Assembly: GCF_014138045.1 (NCBI RefSeq)
Contig: NZ_JACGXA010000001.1
Location: forward strand, 186,001 to 250,000
DNA length: 64,000 bases
Source: Nocardioides ginsengisegetis
GTDB taxonomy: Bacteria; Actinomycetota; Actinomycetes; Propionibacteriales; Nocardioidaceae
Direction of reading: 5' to 3'
The position numbers were made by a program, and so were the translations under genes. This document shows positions 50,617 through 59,100 of this stretch, in pieces. The notes below the pieces were generated by a model. The model worked only from the letters and a program-made list of their open reading frames with translations. It did no database searches and was not told where the DNA came from. Numbering within the stretch: position 1 is the stretch's first letter; every line of letters begins with the position of its first letter.

Positions 50617-51390
50617 TCAGGCGACCTGCAGCGACCGCTTCGAGAGCCCGAGCCAGAACCCGTCGATCACCTGGAGGCCGGGCTCGTCGGGCGTGGTCGC
50701 GGCGCCGAGGGTGACGAAGAGCGGGGTGTAGTGCTCGACGGTGGGGTGGGCGTAGGGCATGCCGGGGGCCTTCGAGCGGTAGTTCGCGAGCTCGTCCACG
50801 TCGCCGCGGGCGAGGGCGTCGGCAGCCCACGCGTCGAAGTCCTTCGACCAGCCGGGGGCGGCCGCGTCGAGGCGGAAGTCGGTGAGGAACGGCAGGCCGT
50901 GGGTGAGGAAGCCGGACCCGATGATGAGCACGCCCTCGTCCCGGAGAGGCCGCAGCCGCTCGCCGAGCGCCATCAGGCGCACCGGGTCGTGGGTGGGCAG
51001 CGACATCTGCAGCACCGGGATGTCCGCGTCGGGGTACATGATCCGCAGCGGCACCCAGGCGCCGTGGTCGAGGCCGCGGCTGGCGTGCTGGTGGACCGGC
51101 TCGGTGGCGGGCATCAGCCCCGCGATTCGGGTGGCCAGTGCGGTGGCGTCCGGCGTCTCGTAGGTCATCCGGTAGTACTTCGGGTCGAAGCCCCCGAAGT
51201 CGTAAACCAGGGGAGCGCCGCTGGCGGTCAGGCTGACCGGCGCGGACTCCCAGTGGGCGCTCACGATCAGGATCGCCTTCGGCCGCGGCAGGTCGGCCGC
51301 CCAGGCGGCGAGCTGGCCGGACCAGGTGGGGTCGTCGAGGAGGGGAGGGGCGCCGTGACCGATGTACAGCGCGGGCATGCGATCGTTCAT
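50617..51390 (-). CDS. DODA-type extradiol ring-opening dioxygenase (LigB family)
   Basis: A 257-residue class III extradiol dioxygenase. The metal-binding and catalytic residues lie in PALYIGHGAPP (His), LIVSAHWES (His), RGLDHGAWVPLRIMYPD (His) and YAHPTVEHYTPLF (His/Glu). YgiD/DODA proteins convert aromatic catechols such as 4,5-DOPA with Fe or Zn. The ATG at 51390 follows GGAG; a GTG two codons earlier is less likely. A small palindrome (51404-51417) lies in its leader. Confidence 0.9.
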   Translation of the reverse strand: MNDRMPALYIGHGAPPLLDDPTWSGQLAAWAADLPRPKAILIVSAHWESAPVSLTASGAPLVYDFGGFDPKYYRMTYETPDATALATRIAGLMPATEPVHQHASRGLDHGAWVPLRIMYPDADIPVLQMSLPTHDPVRLMALGERLRPLRDEGVLIIGSGFLTHGLPFLTDFRLDAAAPGWSKDFDAWAADALARGDVDELANYRSKAPGMPYAHPTVEHYTPLFVTLGAATTPDEPGLQVIDGFWLGLSKRSLQVA

Positions 51391-51403
51391 GAGCACTCCA
51401 ATG

Positions 51404-51417
51404 GTTGAAGCATCAAC
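51404..51417. promoter_or_regulatory. Possible operator palindrome before the dioxygenase gene
   Basis: GTTGA-AGCA-TCAAC, an inverted repeat within the 28-bp gap between the ung stop and the dioxygenase start. Short palindromes of this kind are bound by MarR-type or related regulators of aromatic catabolism. No regulator gene is nearby. Confidence 0.35.
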
Positions 51418-51418
51418 T

Positions 51419-52111
51419 TTATTCCACCGGCAGCGTCCAGTCGGGCGGCGCCGCGCCCTGCTGGACCAGCAACGCGTCGGCCTGGCTGAAGGGGCGGCTG
51501 CCGAAGAAGCCGCGGTACGCCGACAGCGGCGACGGGTGCGGCGACTCCACCGCGGGGATCGGGCCGAGCAGCGGCTTGAGCCGTCGTGCGTCGGAGCCCC
51601 AGAGGAGCGCCACGCAGGGACCGCCGCGCTCGGCCAGCGCGACGATCGCCCGCTCGGTCACGGGCTCCCAGCCCTTGCCGCGGTGGCTGTTGGACGCCCC
51701 GGGCTGCACGGTGAGGGTCCTGTTCAGCAGCATCACGCCCCGGTCTGCCCACGCGGTCAGGTCGCCGTGCGGGGGCGGGGTGACGCCGACGTCGTCGGCC
51801 AGCTCGCGGTAGATGTTGGCCAGGCTCGGCGGAAGCGGCGTCACGTCACGCCGTACGGCGAAGCTCAGCCCGATCGGGTGCGCGGGGTTGGGGTAGGGGT
51901 CCTGCCCCACGACCAGCACCCGGACGTCGGCGAGCGGGCGCTGGAACGCCCGGAACACGTGCTCCCCGCTCGGCTGGTAGGCCCGCCCGGCCGCGATCTC
52001 GGCCCGCAGGAACTGCCCCATCGCGCCGATCTGCTCGTCCACCGGCGCCAGCGCCTCCGCCCAGTCGGGCGCCACCAGCCCGCGTTCGACCAGTCCCGCC
52101 AGCGCGCTCAT
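51419..52111 (-). CDS. ung: Uracil-DNA glycosylase, family 1
   Basis: A 230-residue Ung removing uracil from DNA. Motif A is [17 protein letters not shown] with catalytic Asp, the uracil pocket includes [11 protein letters not shown] (Asn) and motif B is [20 protein letters not shown] with catalytic His and the Leu-type intercalating loop. Length and spacing match family 1. The ATG at 52111 ([17 protein letters not shown]) is chosen over one at 52141, which adds unconserved residues. A family A hairpin lies 24 bp upstream. Confidence 0.96.
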   Translation of the reverse strand: MSALAGLVERGLVAPDWAEALAPVDEQIGAMGQFLRAEIAAGRAYQPSGEHVFRAFQRPLADVRVLVVGQDPYPNPAHPIGLSFAVRRDVTPLPPSLANIYRELADDVGVTPPPHGDLTAWADRGVMLLNRTLTVQPGASNSHRGKGWEPVTERAIVALAERGGPCVALLWGSDARRLKPLLGPIPAVESPHPSPLSAYRGFFGSRPFSQADALLVQQGAAPPDWTLPVE

Positions 52112-52134
52112 GGCGGCCACGTTAGCCCCTGCCG

Positions 52135-52158
52135 GAATCACCGGTTGAACGGCGATTC
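52135..52158. repeat. Family A hairpin (copy 4)
   Basis: GAATCACCGG-TTGA-ACGGCGATTC, an imperfect inverted repeat (8 of 10 pairs) related to the copies at 1336, 46258 and 57232. It lies between the beta-propeller gene stop (52169) and the ung start, where it could terminate the monoamine oxidase operon. Confidence 0.7.
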
Positions 52159-52168
52159 CTCCCCACCC

Positions 52169-53269
52169 TCAGCTCCAGAACGCGTTGTCCGGGAGGTACG
52201 TCGCCCGCCCGCGCTCACCGACCTGGACGTCGAGGATCGCGTGGTGGGAGGTGTCGCCGAAGTACGACTGGTTGGCCACCAGGACCCGGGTCCCGAAGAA
52301 GGTCGCCGAGGACGGAGTGTCGAAGGGGATCGACGAGCCGTTCGAGCCGTTGGCGGTCGCGTCGGGGAAGCGGGCGATCTCGGTGCCGTCGGGCCCGAGC
52401 TCGACGAGCTGGTTGGAGAGGCCGGCGTTGGCGACGTACACGTGCCCGGACCGCGCGATGCCGAAGCCGTCGGGCAGGTCGCCGGGGGAGGAGGTCCACA
52501 GCGTCGCGAGCGTGCCGGGGCGCCCGGAGTCCAGCAGTGGCAGGGCGTAGAGCTTGCCGTCGGTCGGCACCGACGCGTCGACGGCCGTCGACTGCTGGCT
52601 GATCAGGAAGTCGCGGCGACCGGGCCGGAAGACGATGCCGGTCGTCCCGAAGTCGGACCCGTCGAGCTGCGGCGAGGCGAACCACACCCGCGGCTCCACC
52701 GTCCCGCGCGGGATCTTCCAGATCACCGCCTGGCCGTAGTCGGTGACGTAGAGCGCCCCGCCCGGACCCCACGTCGCGTAGTTGGGGATCGCCGGCAGGT
52801 CCGCGGCGTTGGGGGAGCAGTCCGGGCCGGTCGTCCCGGGCGTGCACGTCGGCAGGTCCGGCAGCGTCGCCCACGTGTGGAAGCGGCCGCTCCGGACGTC
52901 GAGCGTCATCACCCGGGCCCGCGACTTCTCCAGCAGCACCAGCCGCCCGCGCGCGTCCTGGTTGGCCACCTGCACGCCGCGCTCGGTCGTCAGGTCCTGG
53001 CCCGGCACCGTCCACGACCGCAGCAGCGCGCCGGAGCCCGACCACTCGAAGACCCGCGAGCGCTGCGAGTCGCCCTGCGGGTTGGAGTAGCTGCCGGCGT
53101 ACACGCGTCCGTTGCGGTGCGCCAGGACGTACGCCGGGTAGCCCGGCGACGGGACCAGCGAGAACACCCGCGTGTCCCACTTCTCGCGGGCCGGTGCGGC
53201 CTCTGCCGTCCCCTGTGCGGCAGAGACCGCGAGGACGAGGATCGTGACGAGTGCGGCCAGTCGCCTCAC
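52169..53269 (-). CDS. Secreted beta-propeller (SMP-30/gluconolactonase-like) protein
   Basis: A 366-residue exported protein. The signal peptide RRLAALVTILVLAVSAAQGT ends near AEA. Repeated four-stranded blades are visible (PAYVLAHRNGRVYAGSYSNP, TWGPGGALYVTDYGQAVIWK, LPDGFGIARSGHVYVANAGL, ATFFGTRVLVANQSYFG), each with a GxxYVxD/N pattern that in SMP-30 proteins binds calcium. A Cys pair (PTCTPGTTGPDCSPN) may form a disulfide. It may be a lactonase or a binding protein. It starts with GTG overlapping the monoamine oxidase stop (GTGA) and is coupled to it. Confidence 0.83.
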   Translation of the reverse strand: MRRLAALVTILVLAVSAAQGTAEAAPAREKWDTRVFSLVPSPGYPAYVLAHRNGRVYAGSYSNPQGDSQRSRVFEWSGSGALLRSWTVPGQDLTTERGVQVANQDARGRLVLLEKSRARVMTLDVRSGRFHTWATLPDLPTCTPGTTGPDCSPNAADLPAIPNYATWGPGGALYVTDYGQAVIWKIPRGTVEPRVWFASPQLDGSDFGTTGIVFRPGRRDFLISQQSTAVDASVPTDGKLYALPLLDSGRPGTLATLWTSSPGDLPDGFGIARSGHVYVANAGLSNQLVELGPDGTEIARFPDATANGSNGSSIPFDTPSSATFFGTRVLVANQSYFGDTSHHAILDVQVGERGRATYLPDNAFWS

Positions 53270-54783
53270 AGCTGCTCCAGCACCTCGACGGCGGCGCGCT
53301 CGCCGGCGCGGCAGGCGCCGTCCATGTAGCCGGTCCAGTAGGTCGAGGTCTCGGTGCCGGCCCAGTGCACGCGGCCGAACGGCTTCCGGATCGCCGAGCC
53401 GAACTGCAGCATCGTGCCGGGGGAGTAGTTGGCCACCGGCCCGCCCTTGGTCCAGCGCTCGTGGGTCCAGTCGTGCTCGACGTAGTCGATCGGGTGCAAC
53501 GCCTCGTCGCCGAACATCGCGGCGAAGCCCTCGAGGACGGCCTTGCGACGCTTGGCCTTGGTCATCACGCCGTAGGTGCGCCAGGTGTCGCCGCCGACGA
53601 AGGCCAGCAGCACGCCGGGCTCGCCGGGCTTGGGGCAGTTGTCGAAGACGGCGCGGCAGGCGCCGGAGTCGTTGATGCCGAAGCCGTTGAGGCCGGCCTC
53701 GCGCCAGAAGGGCTTCTTGTAGATCGCGTCGCACTTCATCAGCTGGCCCATGTCGACGTGGCGCAGCAGCTGGAGGCGGCGGGCCGGGAGGTGGGGGTAC
53801 CAGTCGATGTCGAGCACCAGCGGCGGCGGTGCGGCGACGATGACCCGCTTGGCCACGACGTTGCCCCGGGCGGTGTGGACGGTGACGCCGTGGTCCTTCT
53901 GCTCGATCCGGTGGACCGGTGCGGCCAGCGCGACGATGTCGCCGAGCTTCGCGGCCAGGCGCAGCGGCACGAGCTGGGAGCCGCCGACGAAGCGACGCTC
54001 CTGGGCGCCGCCCGCGGTGTCGGAGTTGCGCTCGAAGGTGCCGACGTTGGTCTCGTTGCCCGAGCAGGCGACGTACCAGAGCGTGTAGAGGAAGGAGAGC
54101 TCGCTGGGGTCGGCGCCGAAGCCGGGCTGGGTCCAGCAGCGGATGAGGTTCTCCACGCCGTCCTTGTTGACCGCGTTGGCGCGGATCCACTCGCCGAGCG
54201 TCATGGCGTCCCACTCGGCGGCCCGCGGGTGGGTCCAGGGGGCGTCGACGGGGATCTCCGCGGCGTACGTGTCGATCTGCTGGAGCAGGTTGGCCGCGTC
54301 CGGGAGGATCGTCGGGTCCGGCGGGACGGTGCCGGAGTACTCCATCCGACCGGTCGTGGAGGAGACGTAGACCGAGTTGCCGGTGTTGTACTCCTTGAAC
54401 GTCGCGACGCCGAGCTCCTTGGCCAGCGCGGCGATGTGGGTCTGGGTGGGGCCGATGAACGCGCCGCCGGACTCGATGGTCGCTCCGTGCTCGCCGACGC
54501 CGGTCAGGTGGTGGTTGAGCACCCGGCCGCCGACGCGGTTGCGGGCCTCGACGAGCAGCACGCTCCGGCCGCCGCGAGCGACCTTGCGGGCCGCGACGAG
54601 CCCGGAGATGCCGCCACCCACGACGACGACGTCGACCGTGCGGGGGAGCGCGCCCTGCAGCGACCCTGCCGCGGCGTCGGCGCCGGCCGTGAGGGCTCCG
54701 GTGCCCACCGTCGCGCCGGCGAGCAGGCCGCCCAGCGAGGCGCTGCCGAGCAGGGTGCGGCGGGAGAGCTGGGGCTGGGTCAT
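53266..54783 (-). CDS. Flavin monoamine oxidase, exported by a twin-arginine signal
   Basis: A 505-residue flavoprotein. The twin-Arg signal SRRTLLGSASLGGLLAGATV (positions about 7-26) suggests export in folded form. The FAD domain starts VDVVVVGGGISGLVAARKVA with EARNRVGGRVLNH, followed by the substrate domain and the C-terminal FAD-binding motif GRVHWAGTETSTYWTGYMDG, the hallmark of monoamine and polyamine oxidases. It oxidatively deaminates amines, producing an aldehyde, ammonia and hydrogen peroxide. It is divergent from a TetR regulator with a shared operator-like site. Confidence 0.92.
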   Translation of the reverse strand: MTQPQLSRRTLLGSASLGGLLAGATVGTGALTAGADAAAGSLQGALPRTVDVVVVGGGISGLVAARKVARGGRSVLLVEARNRVGGRVLNHHLTGVGEHGATIESGGAFIGPTQTHIAALAKELGVATFKEYNTGNSVYVSSTTGRMEYSGTVPPDPTILPDAANLLQQIDTYAAEIPVDAPWTHPRAAEWDAMTLGEWIRANAVNKDGVENLIRCWTQPGFGADPSELSFLYTLWYVACSGNETNVGTFERNSDTAGGAQERRFVGGSQLVPLRLAAKLGDIVALAAPVHRIEQKDHGVTVHTARGNVVAKRVIVAAPPPLVLDIDWYPHLPARRLQLLRHVDMGQLMKCDAIYKKPFWREAGLNGFGINDSGACRAVFDNCPKPGEPGVLLAFVGGDTWRTYGVMTKAKRRKAVLEGFAAMFGDEALHPIDYVEHDWTHERWTKGGPVANYSPGTMLQFGSAIRKPFGRVHWAGTETSTYWTGYMDGACRAGERAAVEVLEQL

Positions 54784-54834
54784 GGCGGCTCCTGGGGCTC
54801 GGTACGTCGGCGCGGGGCGGTGCGGTTCAACGAT

Positions 54835-54856
54835 ACTAACGTGAACATGTGTCAGT
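54835..54856. promoter_or_regulatory. Probable TetR operator between amine oxidase and regulator genes
   Basis: ACTAAC-n10-GTCAGT forms a 22-bp interrupted palindrome (ACTnAC...GTnAGT) in the divergent promoter region, 52 bp from the oxidase start and 17 bp from the regulator start. Size and position suit a TetR-family dimer. Confidence 0.55.
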
Positions 54857-54872
54857 TTTCTATTGCTGTCGT

Positions 54873-55538
54873 ATGCTGACGCCCATGCCTCCGGTACGGA
54901 CCTCCGATTCCCCCCCGAAGCGACGGGTCCCCCGGCAGGAGCGCAGCCGCCGCCGCGTCGAGGGCCTCCTCGACGCGGCGGCCCGGCTGGTCGTCGAGCA
55001 GGGCGTGGAGTCGCTGAGCACCCGCGACATCGCCCAGGCCGCGGGAGCCCCGGTCGCCTCGCTCTACCAGTACTTCGCCGACAAGGAGGACGTCCTCCTC
55101 GCCCTCGCCCAGCGCGACATGGACGAGATGGACGCCCAGGTGCTCGAGGACCTCGGGAAGCTCGACGTGCTCTCGGTCTCCAGCGTCGTGCGCACCACGA
55201 TGCTGGCCTTCGTCGCGGTCTACCACCGCCGGCGCGCGTTCGTGGAGATCTACCTGCGCGGGCGCACCAACGCCGCGGTGCACCAGTTCGGCCGCGAGCA
55301 CAACGCCCGGGTGGCCGAGACCCTCTTCGCCTTCGCCCGCGACACCGGCCTCGCCGGCCCCGACCTGACCCAGCAGATGACGCTGATGGCCGTCGAGGTG
55401 GGCGACCGGGTCTTCCAGCTGGCCTTCGAGCACGACTTCGAGGGCGACCCGGTCCTCATCGAGGAGGGCATCACCATGGTCACCGCCTACCTCGAGCGGC
55501 ACGCGACCGCGGCCGGGCTGGCCGGGATCCCCCGGTGA
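54873..55538 (+). CDS. TetR family transcriptional regulator
   Basis: A 221-residue regulator. After a Pro/Arg-rich start (DSPPKRRVPRQERSRRRVEG) comes the TetR helix-turn-helix (LLDAAARLVVEQGVESLSTR, DIAQAAGAPVASLYQYFADK) and a C-terminal ligand-binding domain of the TetR_C type (VYHRRRAFVEIYLRGRTNAA). It probably represses the divergent amine oxidase operon and possibly the downstream aldolase and kinase. The ATG at 54873 or 54885 are both plausible; no ribosome binding site is evident. Confidence 0.88.
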   Translation: MLTPMPPVRTSDSPPKRRVPRQERSRRRVEGLLDAAARLVVEQGVESLSTRDIAQAAGAPVASLYQYFADKEDVLLALAQRDMDEMDAQVLEDLGKLDVLSVSSVVRTTMLAFVAVYHRRRAFVEIYLRGRTNAAVHQFGREHNARVAETLFAFARDTGLAGPDLTQQMTLMAVEVGDRVFQLAFEHDFEGDPVLIEEGITMVTAYLERHATAAGLAGIPR

Positions 55539-55565
55539 CGGCCGCGGTGATGGCTCGGTGAGCGC

Positions 55566-56216
55566 GTGACCGGCGACCTGGTCGCGGCGGTCGCGTCGGC
55601 CGCCCGACGGCTCGCCGCCGAAGGGCTCCTCATCGGCACCGCCGGCAACGTCAGCGCCCGGGTCGGCGACCTGGTCGCGGTCACCGGGACCGGCGTCGTG
55701 CTCGCCGACTGCACCCCCGAGGACGTCACGGTCGTGACGCTCTCCGGCCGGGTGGTCGAGGGCACGCTGGTGCCCACGTCCGAGCTCGACCTCCACCTCG
55801 GCGTGTACGCCGCCACGGGCACCAGCGCCGTCGTGCACACCCACGCGCCGTTCGCGACCGCGGTCGCCTGCGTGCTCGACGAGCTGCCGGTGCTGCACTA
55901 CCAGCAGCTGCTGCTGGGCGGTCCGATCCGGGTGGCGGCGTACGCGACGTTCGGGACGCCCGAGCTCGCGGCGTTCGTCCGGGAGGCGCTCGTCGACCGG
56001 CAGGCCGCGCTGATGGCCAACCACGGCTCGGTCGCGATCGGCTCCAGCCTCGCCAAGGCCGTCGACCACGCCCTGCTGCTGGAGTGGCTGGCCGCCCTGC
56101 ACCACCGCGCGAGCGCCCTCGGCACGCCGCGCGAGCTCACCCCCGCCGAGCAGGAGGCCGTGATCGTCGCGGCCATCGCCCGCCAGTACGGCACGACCCA
56201 GGAGAACCCCGCATGA
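55566..56216 (+). CDS. Class II aldolase/adducin family protein
   Basis: A 216-residue zinc aldolase-fold protein with a GTG start. The phosphate loop and zinc ligands are visible: GTAGNVSARVGDLVAVTGTG, TSELDLHLGVYAATGTSAVV, HTHAPFATAVACV (two His), and the third His in MANHGSVAIGSSLAKAVDHA. This is the fuculose-1-phosphate/rhamnulose-1-phosphate aldolase group, which splits a sugar phosphate to dihydroxyacetone phosphate and an aldehyde. It is translationally coupled (ATGA) to a sugar kinase, which suggests a kinase-aldolase pair for an unknown sugar. Confidence 0.88.
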   Translation: MTGDLVAAVASAARRLAAEGLLIGTAGNVSARVGDLVAVTGTGVVLADCTPEDVTVVTLSGRVVEGTLVPTSELDLHLGVYAATGTSAVVHTHAPFATAVACVLDELPVLHYQQLLLGGPIRVAAYATFGTPELAAFVREALVDRQAALMANHGSVAIGSSLAKAVDHALLLEWLAALHHRASALGTPRELTPAEQEAVIVAAIARQYGTTQENPA

Positions 56217-57139
56217 AGATCGCCACCGTCGGCGTGCACGTCCTCGACACCCACGTCATCGGCATCACCGGCATCCCCGACGGCTCCGAGGGCCAGCTCG
56301 TGGAGACGATCCGCTTCAGCCCGGCCGGCACCGCCGGCGGCACCGCCGTCGTGCTGGCGAGGCTCGGCGCCGAGGTGGCGTCGTACGGCGCCGTCGGGGA
56401 CGACCCGATCGCCGCGAGCCTGCTCGCGATGCTGGCCGCCGAGGGCGTGTCGGTCGACGGGCTGGTCCGCAAGGCCGACCAGCAGACGTCCGCCTCGGTG
56501 ATCCCGGTGCGACCCAACGGCGACCGGCCGGCGTGGCACTGCATCGGCGCCAACGGGGCCTTCACCCTCGACGACCTCGACCTGGCCTCCCTCGACGGGA
56601 TCACCCACCTGCACCTGGGCGGGCCGGAGTTCCTCGGCGGCCCGGCCGCCGGGGAGCTGCTCGCACACGCCCGCTCGATCGGCGCGACCACGTCCGTCGA
56701 CTTGCTCGCCCCCGGCGACCCCGACCTGCTGGCCTGGATCGCCGACGCGCTGCCGCACACCGACTACCTGCTGCCCAACGACGAGCAGGTCCTCGGCTTC
56801 ACCGGCGCCGCGTCGCTCGAGGAGGGTGCCCGCGCGCTGGTCGCCGCCGGGGCGGGCTGCGTCGCGGTGACGCAGGGTGCCAAGGGCGCGCTGGTCGTGA
56901 CCGCCCACGAGGTGGTCGAGGTGCCGGCGTACGCGATCGAGGTCGTGGACACCACCGGCTGCGGCGACGCGTTCTCCGCCGGCTTCCTGCGGGGGCTCTC
57001 GGTGGGCCGGGACCTCCGCGGTGCCGCCGAGCTCGGGTGCGCGGCCGCCGCGCAGGTCGCCCAGGGCCTCGGCACCGACCACGGCAGCTACACGCTGGCG
57101 TCCGTCGAGGAGTTCGCGCGGAGCACGCCGGCCCGCTGA
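56213..57139 (+). CDS. PfkB family carbohydrate kinase
   Basis: A 308-residue ribokinase-like kinase. The N-terminal Gly motif is AGTAGGTAVVLARLGAEVAS, with GAVGDDPIAASLLAMLAAEG, and the C-terminal PfkB signature VDTTGCGDAFSAGFLRGLS carries the catalytic Asp. It phosphorylates a sugar, probably the substrate of the coupled aldolase. The order is reversed relative to the expected pathway (kinase after aldolase). It ends next to a composite family A repeat before a convergent gene. Confidence 0.9.
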   Translation: MKIATVGVHVLDTHVIGITGIPDGSEGQLVETIRFSPAGTAGGTAVVLARLGAEVASYGAVGDDPIAASLLAMLAAEGVSVDGLVRKADQQTSASVIPVRPNGDRPAWHCIGANGAFTLDDLDLASLDGITHLHLGGPEFLGGPAAGELLAHARSIGATTSVDLLAPGDPDLLAWIADALPHTDYLLPNDEQVLGFTGAASLEEGARALVAAGAGCVAVTQGAKGALVVTAHEVVEVPAYAIEVVDTTGCGDAFSAGFLRGLSVGRDLRGAAELGCAAAAQVAQGLGTDHGSYTLASVEEFARSTPAR

Positions 57140-57197
57140 CGGGGTTCGGGTCTGCGCATCACGCGTCCCACGGGCCACACCGCCCGGGCACTCCCGT

Positions 57198-57257
57198 ACG
57201 TTCCCGGGGGTTGCAACCCTCCAGAACGTCCGGGATCACCGGCTCACCGGTGATCCC
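57198..57257. repeat. Composite palindromic repeat (family A, copy 2)
   Basis: A 32-bp palindrome with three mismatches against the copy at 1363-1394, sharing its centre GGGTTGCAACCC and right arm CAACCCTCCAGAACGT, followed by a perfect 11-bp stem (GGGATCACCGG-CTCA-CCGGTGATCCC at 57232-57257). Located between convergent genes, it probably terminates both. Only the right part of the composite at 1336 is duplicated here. Confidence 0.85.
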
Positions 57258-57276
57258 GCCCGCGACCGCCGAGCCG

Positions 57277-58599
57277 TCAGCGGGTCAGCGCCCGCGACCC
57301 GCCCGACCCGTAGCGACGCGACGGGTTGGACCCGATCGCGTCCGGGCTGGACTTCTTCGCGGTCTTCTTGGCCGCCGCCTTCTTCGCGGGAGTTGCCTTC
57401 GTGGCGGGCACGCCGTTCTTCGAGGCCGCGGAGGCCCCGGAGGCCGTCGACTTCCGCGGAGCGGCCTTCTTCGCCGGAGCCTTCTTCGCCGGGACCTTCT
57501 TGACGGCCGCCTCCGGGGTCGGCTCGTCCTCGGCGTCGGAGGACCACTGGGAGATCCACTCGTCCATCACCCGCCACGTCGAGGTGCGCGCCGAGCGGCC
57601 GGTGAGCATGCCGAGGTGGCCGCCGGGGACGACCTCGAAGCGGACCTCCTCCGACGAGGACAGCAGCGGCACGACCGCCTTGACGGCCGGGATCGGGGCG
57701 ATGCCGTCGGTGGCGCCGCCGAAGACCAGGACCGGGGCCTTGATGTCGGCCACCGAGATGGTCCGGTCACCGAAGTCGATGGACCCGCCGACGAGGGCGT
57801 TGCCCTTCACGAAGCGGTGGTAGAGCTGCCCGAACGTCCGGCCGGGATAGGCGATCATGTTGGCGGTGAACCGGTCGACCGCCTCGATCTGCGCGAGGAA
57901 CTCGGTGTCATCGAGGTGGGTGGCCACGGCCAGCGGCTTGGTCACCATCTTCTGGAACGACGAGAGCTGGAAGGCCCACTTCACCAGCGGCTTCGGGGCC
58001 CCGCCCAGCGCCTGGTAGGTGCGGGTGATGCCCCGGCCGGGAGCGATGTTCAGCAGCGGCCGCAGCGGCGCCACGAGCGGCACCAGCGACACGTCGAAGG
58101 GCGACCCGACGGCGGTCACCGACGCGATCGGCAGGTCCGGCTGGTCGGCGGCGGTGAGCAGCGAGAAGATCCCGCCCAGGCTCCAGCCGATCAGGTGCAC
58201 GGGGCGGCCGCCGGCGTGCATCGAGGTCTCGCGGATCGCGGTCGGGATGACCTCGTCGATCCAGTGCTCCATGCCCAGGGCGCGGTCCTTGAACGACACC
58301 TCGCCGTACTCCACGAGGTAGGTCGGGCGGCCCGCCGCCACGAAGTGCTCCACGAGGGAGCAGCCGCGGCGCAGGTCGAAGCAGAGCGCGGGGGCGGCGA
58401 GCGGGGTCACGAGCAGGACGGGGTCGCCCTGCTCCTGCACCTTCGCGGCCGGCCGGTAGTGGTACAGCTCGCGCAGCGTGCCCTCGTCGATGAGCGTGCG
58501 AGGCATCGGCCGGAGGTCCGCCAGCCCGCCGTAGAGCATCTTGTGGGCGACGTTGCTCGCTGCGGAGACGACCTGATCGGCCTTGGGGATCAGATCCAT
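57277..58599 (-). CDS. PhaC-like alpha/beta hydrolase with Lys/Ala/Pro-rich tail
   Basis: A 440-residue protein. Residues about 20-350 match the PHA synthase/alpha-beta hydrolase group: YHYRPAAKVQEQGDPVLLVT, YLVEYGEVSFKDRALGMEHW, the nucleophile in HLIGWSLGGIFSLL (Ser, where PhaC has Cys), and Asp/His in FGGATDGIAPIP and VPGGHLGMLTGRSA. With Ser it should be a hydrolase rather than a polymerase. The last 75 residues are a histone H1-like disordered tail (VKKVPAKKAPAKKAAPRKS), which may bind polyanions or granules. The ATG at 58599 begins MDLIPKADQVVSAAS. Substrate unknown. Confidence 0.85.
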   Translation of the reverse strand: MDLIPKADQVVSAASNVAHKMLYGGLADLRPMPRTLIDEGTLRELYHYRPAAKVQEQGDPVLLVTPLAAPALCFDLRRGCSLVEHFVAAGRPTYLVEYGEVSFKDRALGMEHWIDEVIPTAIRETSMHAGGRPVHLIGWSLGGIFSLLTAADQPDLPIASVTAVGSPFDVSLVPLVAPLRPLLNIAPGRGITRTYQALGGAPKPLVKWAFQLSSFQKMVTKPLAVATHLDDTEFLAQIEAVDRFTANMIAYPGRTFGQLYHRFVKGNALVGGSIDFGDRTISVADIKAPVLVFGGATDGIAPIPAVKAVVPLLSSSEEVRFEVVPGGHLGMLTGRSARTSTWRVMDEWISQWSSDAEDEPTPEAAVKKVPAKKAPAKKAAPRKSTASGASAASKNGVPATKATPAKKAAAKKTAKKSSPDAIGSNPSRRYGSGGSRALTR

Positions 58600-58669
58600 G
58601 GGTCGAAAATTACCGGACCCCGCCACCCGACGCGCCCGGATGGACAGTTGAAAGGGCCACATCCGGGGC

Positions 58670-59080
58670 TCACTGCGGCGCGAAGGTCCGCCACATCCAG
58701 CGGGAGGGGTCCTCCAGGGGGCCGAAGCCGTACGCCGCGTAGAGCTCGTGCGCGTCCCCGGTCGCCAGGAGAGCCCGCCGCACCTCGAGGCCGGCGAGCT
58801 CGGACGTGACGCGCTCCACCAGCGCCCTGCCGACGCCGCGGCCCCGGTGGCCGCGGTCGACGTACACGTCGCAGAGCCAGGCGAACGTCGCGTGGTCGGT
58901 GACCACGCGGGCGTAGCCGACGAGCTCGCCGTCCTCGAACGCGCCGACGTTCAGCGAGTGCGCCATCGACCGCGCGACGACCTCGCGGCTCCGACCCAGC
59001 GCCCAGTAGGCGTCCTCGGAGAGCCAGCGGTGCACCCGGTCGACGTCGATGCGGTCGACGTCGGTCGAGACGGTGATCAT
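58670..59080 (-). CDS. GNAT family N-acetyltransferase
   Basis: A 136-residue single-domain acetyltransferase at about the minimum GNAT length. The acetyl-CoA loop is VYVDRGHRGRGVGRALVERV (R-x-x-G-x-G/A) and the last strand is VRRALLATGDAHELYAAYGF, followed by GPLEDPSRWMWRTFAP. This resembles the small tRNA-wobble-related or tabtoxin-type GNATs but the acceptor is not identifiable. The ATG begins MITVSTDVDRIDVDRVHRWL. It is 20 bp after the otsA stop, on the same strand. Confidence 0.88.
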   Translation of the reverse strand: MITVSTDVDRIDVDRVHRWLSEDAYWALGRSREVVARSMAHSLNVGAFEDGELVGYARVVTDHATFAWLCDVYVDRGHRGRGVGRALVERVTSELAGLEVRRALLATGDAHELYAAYGFGPLEDPSRWMWRTFAPQ

Positions 59081-59100
59081 GGACGGATCATCGGATCGAC

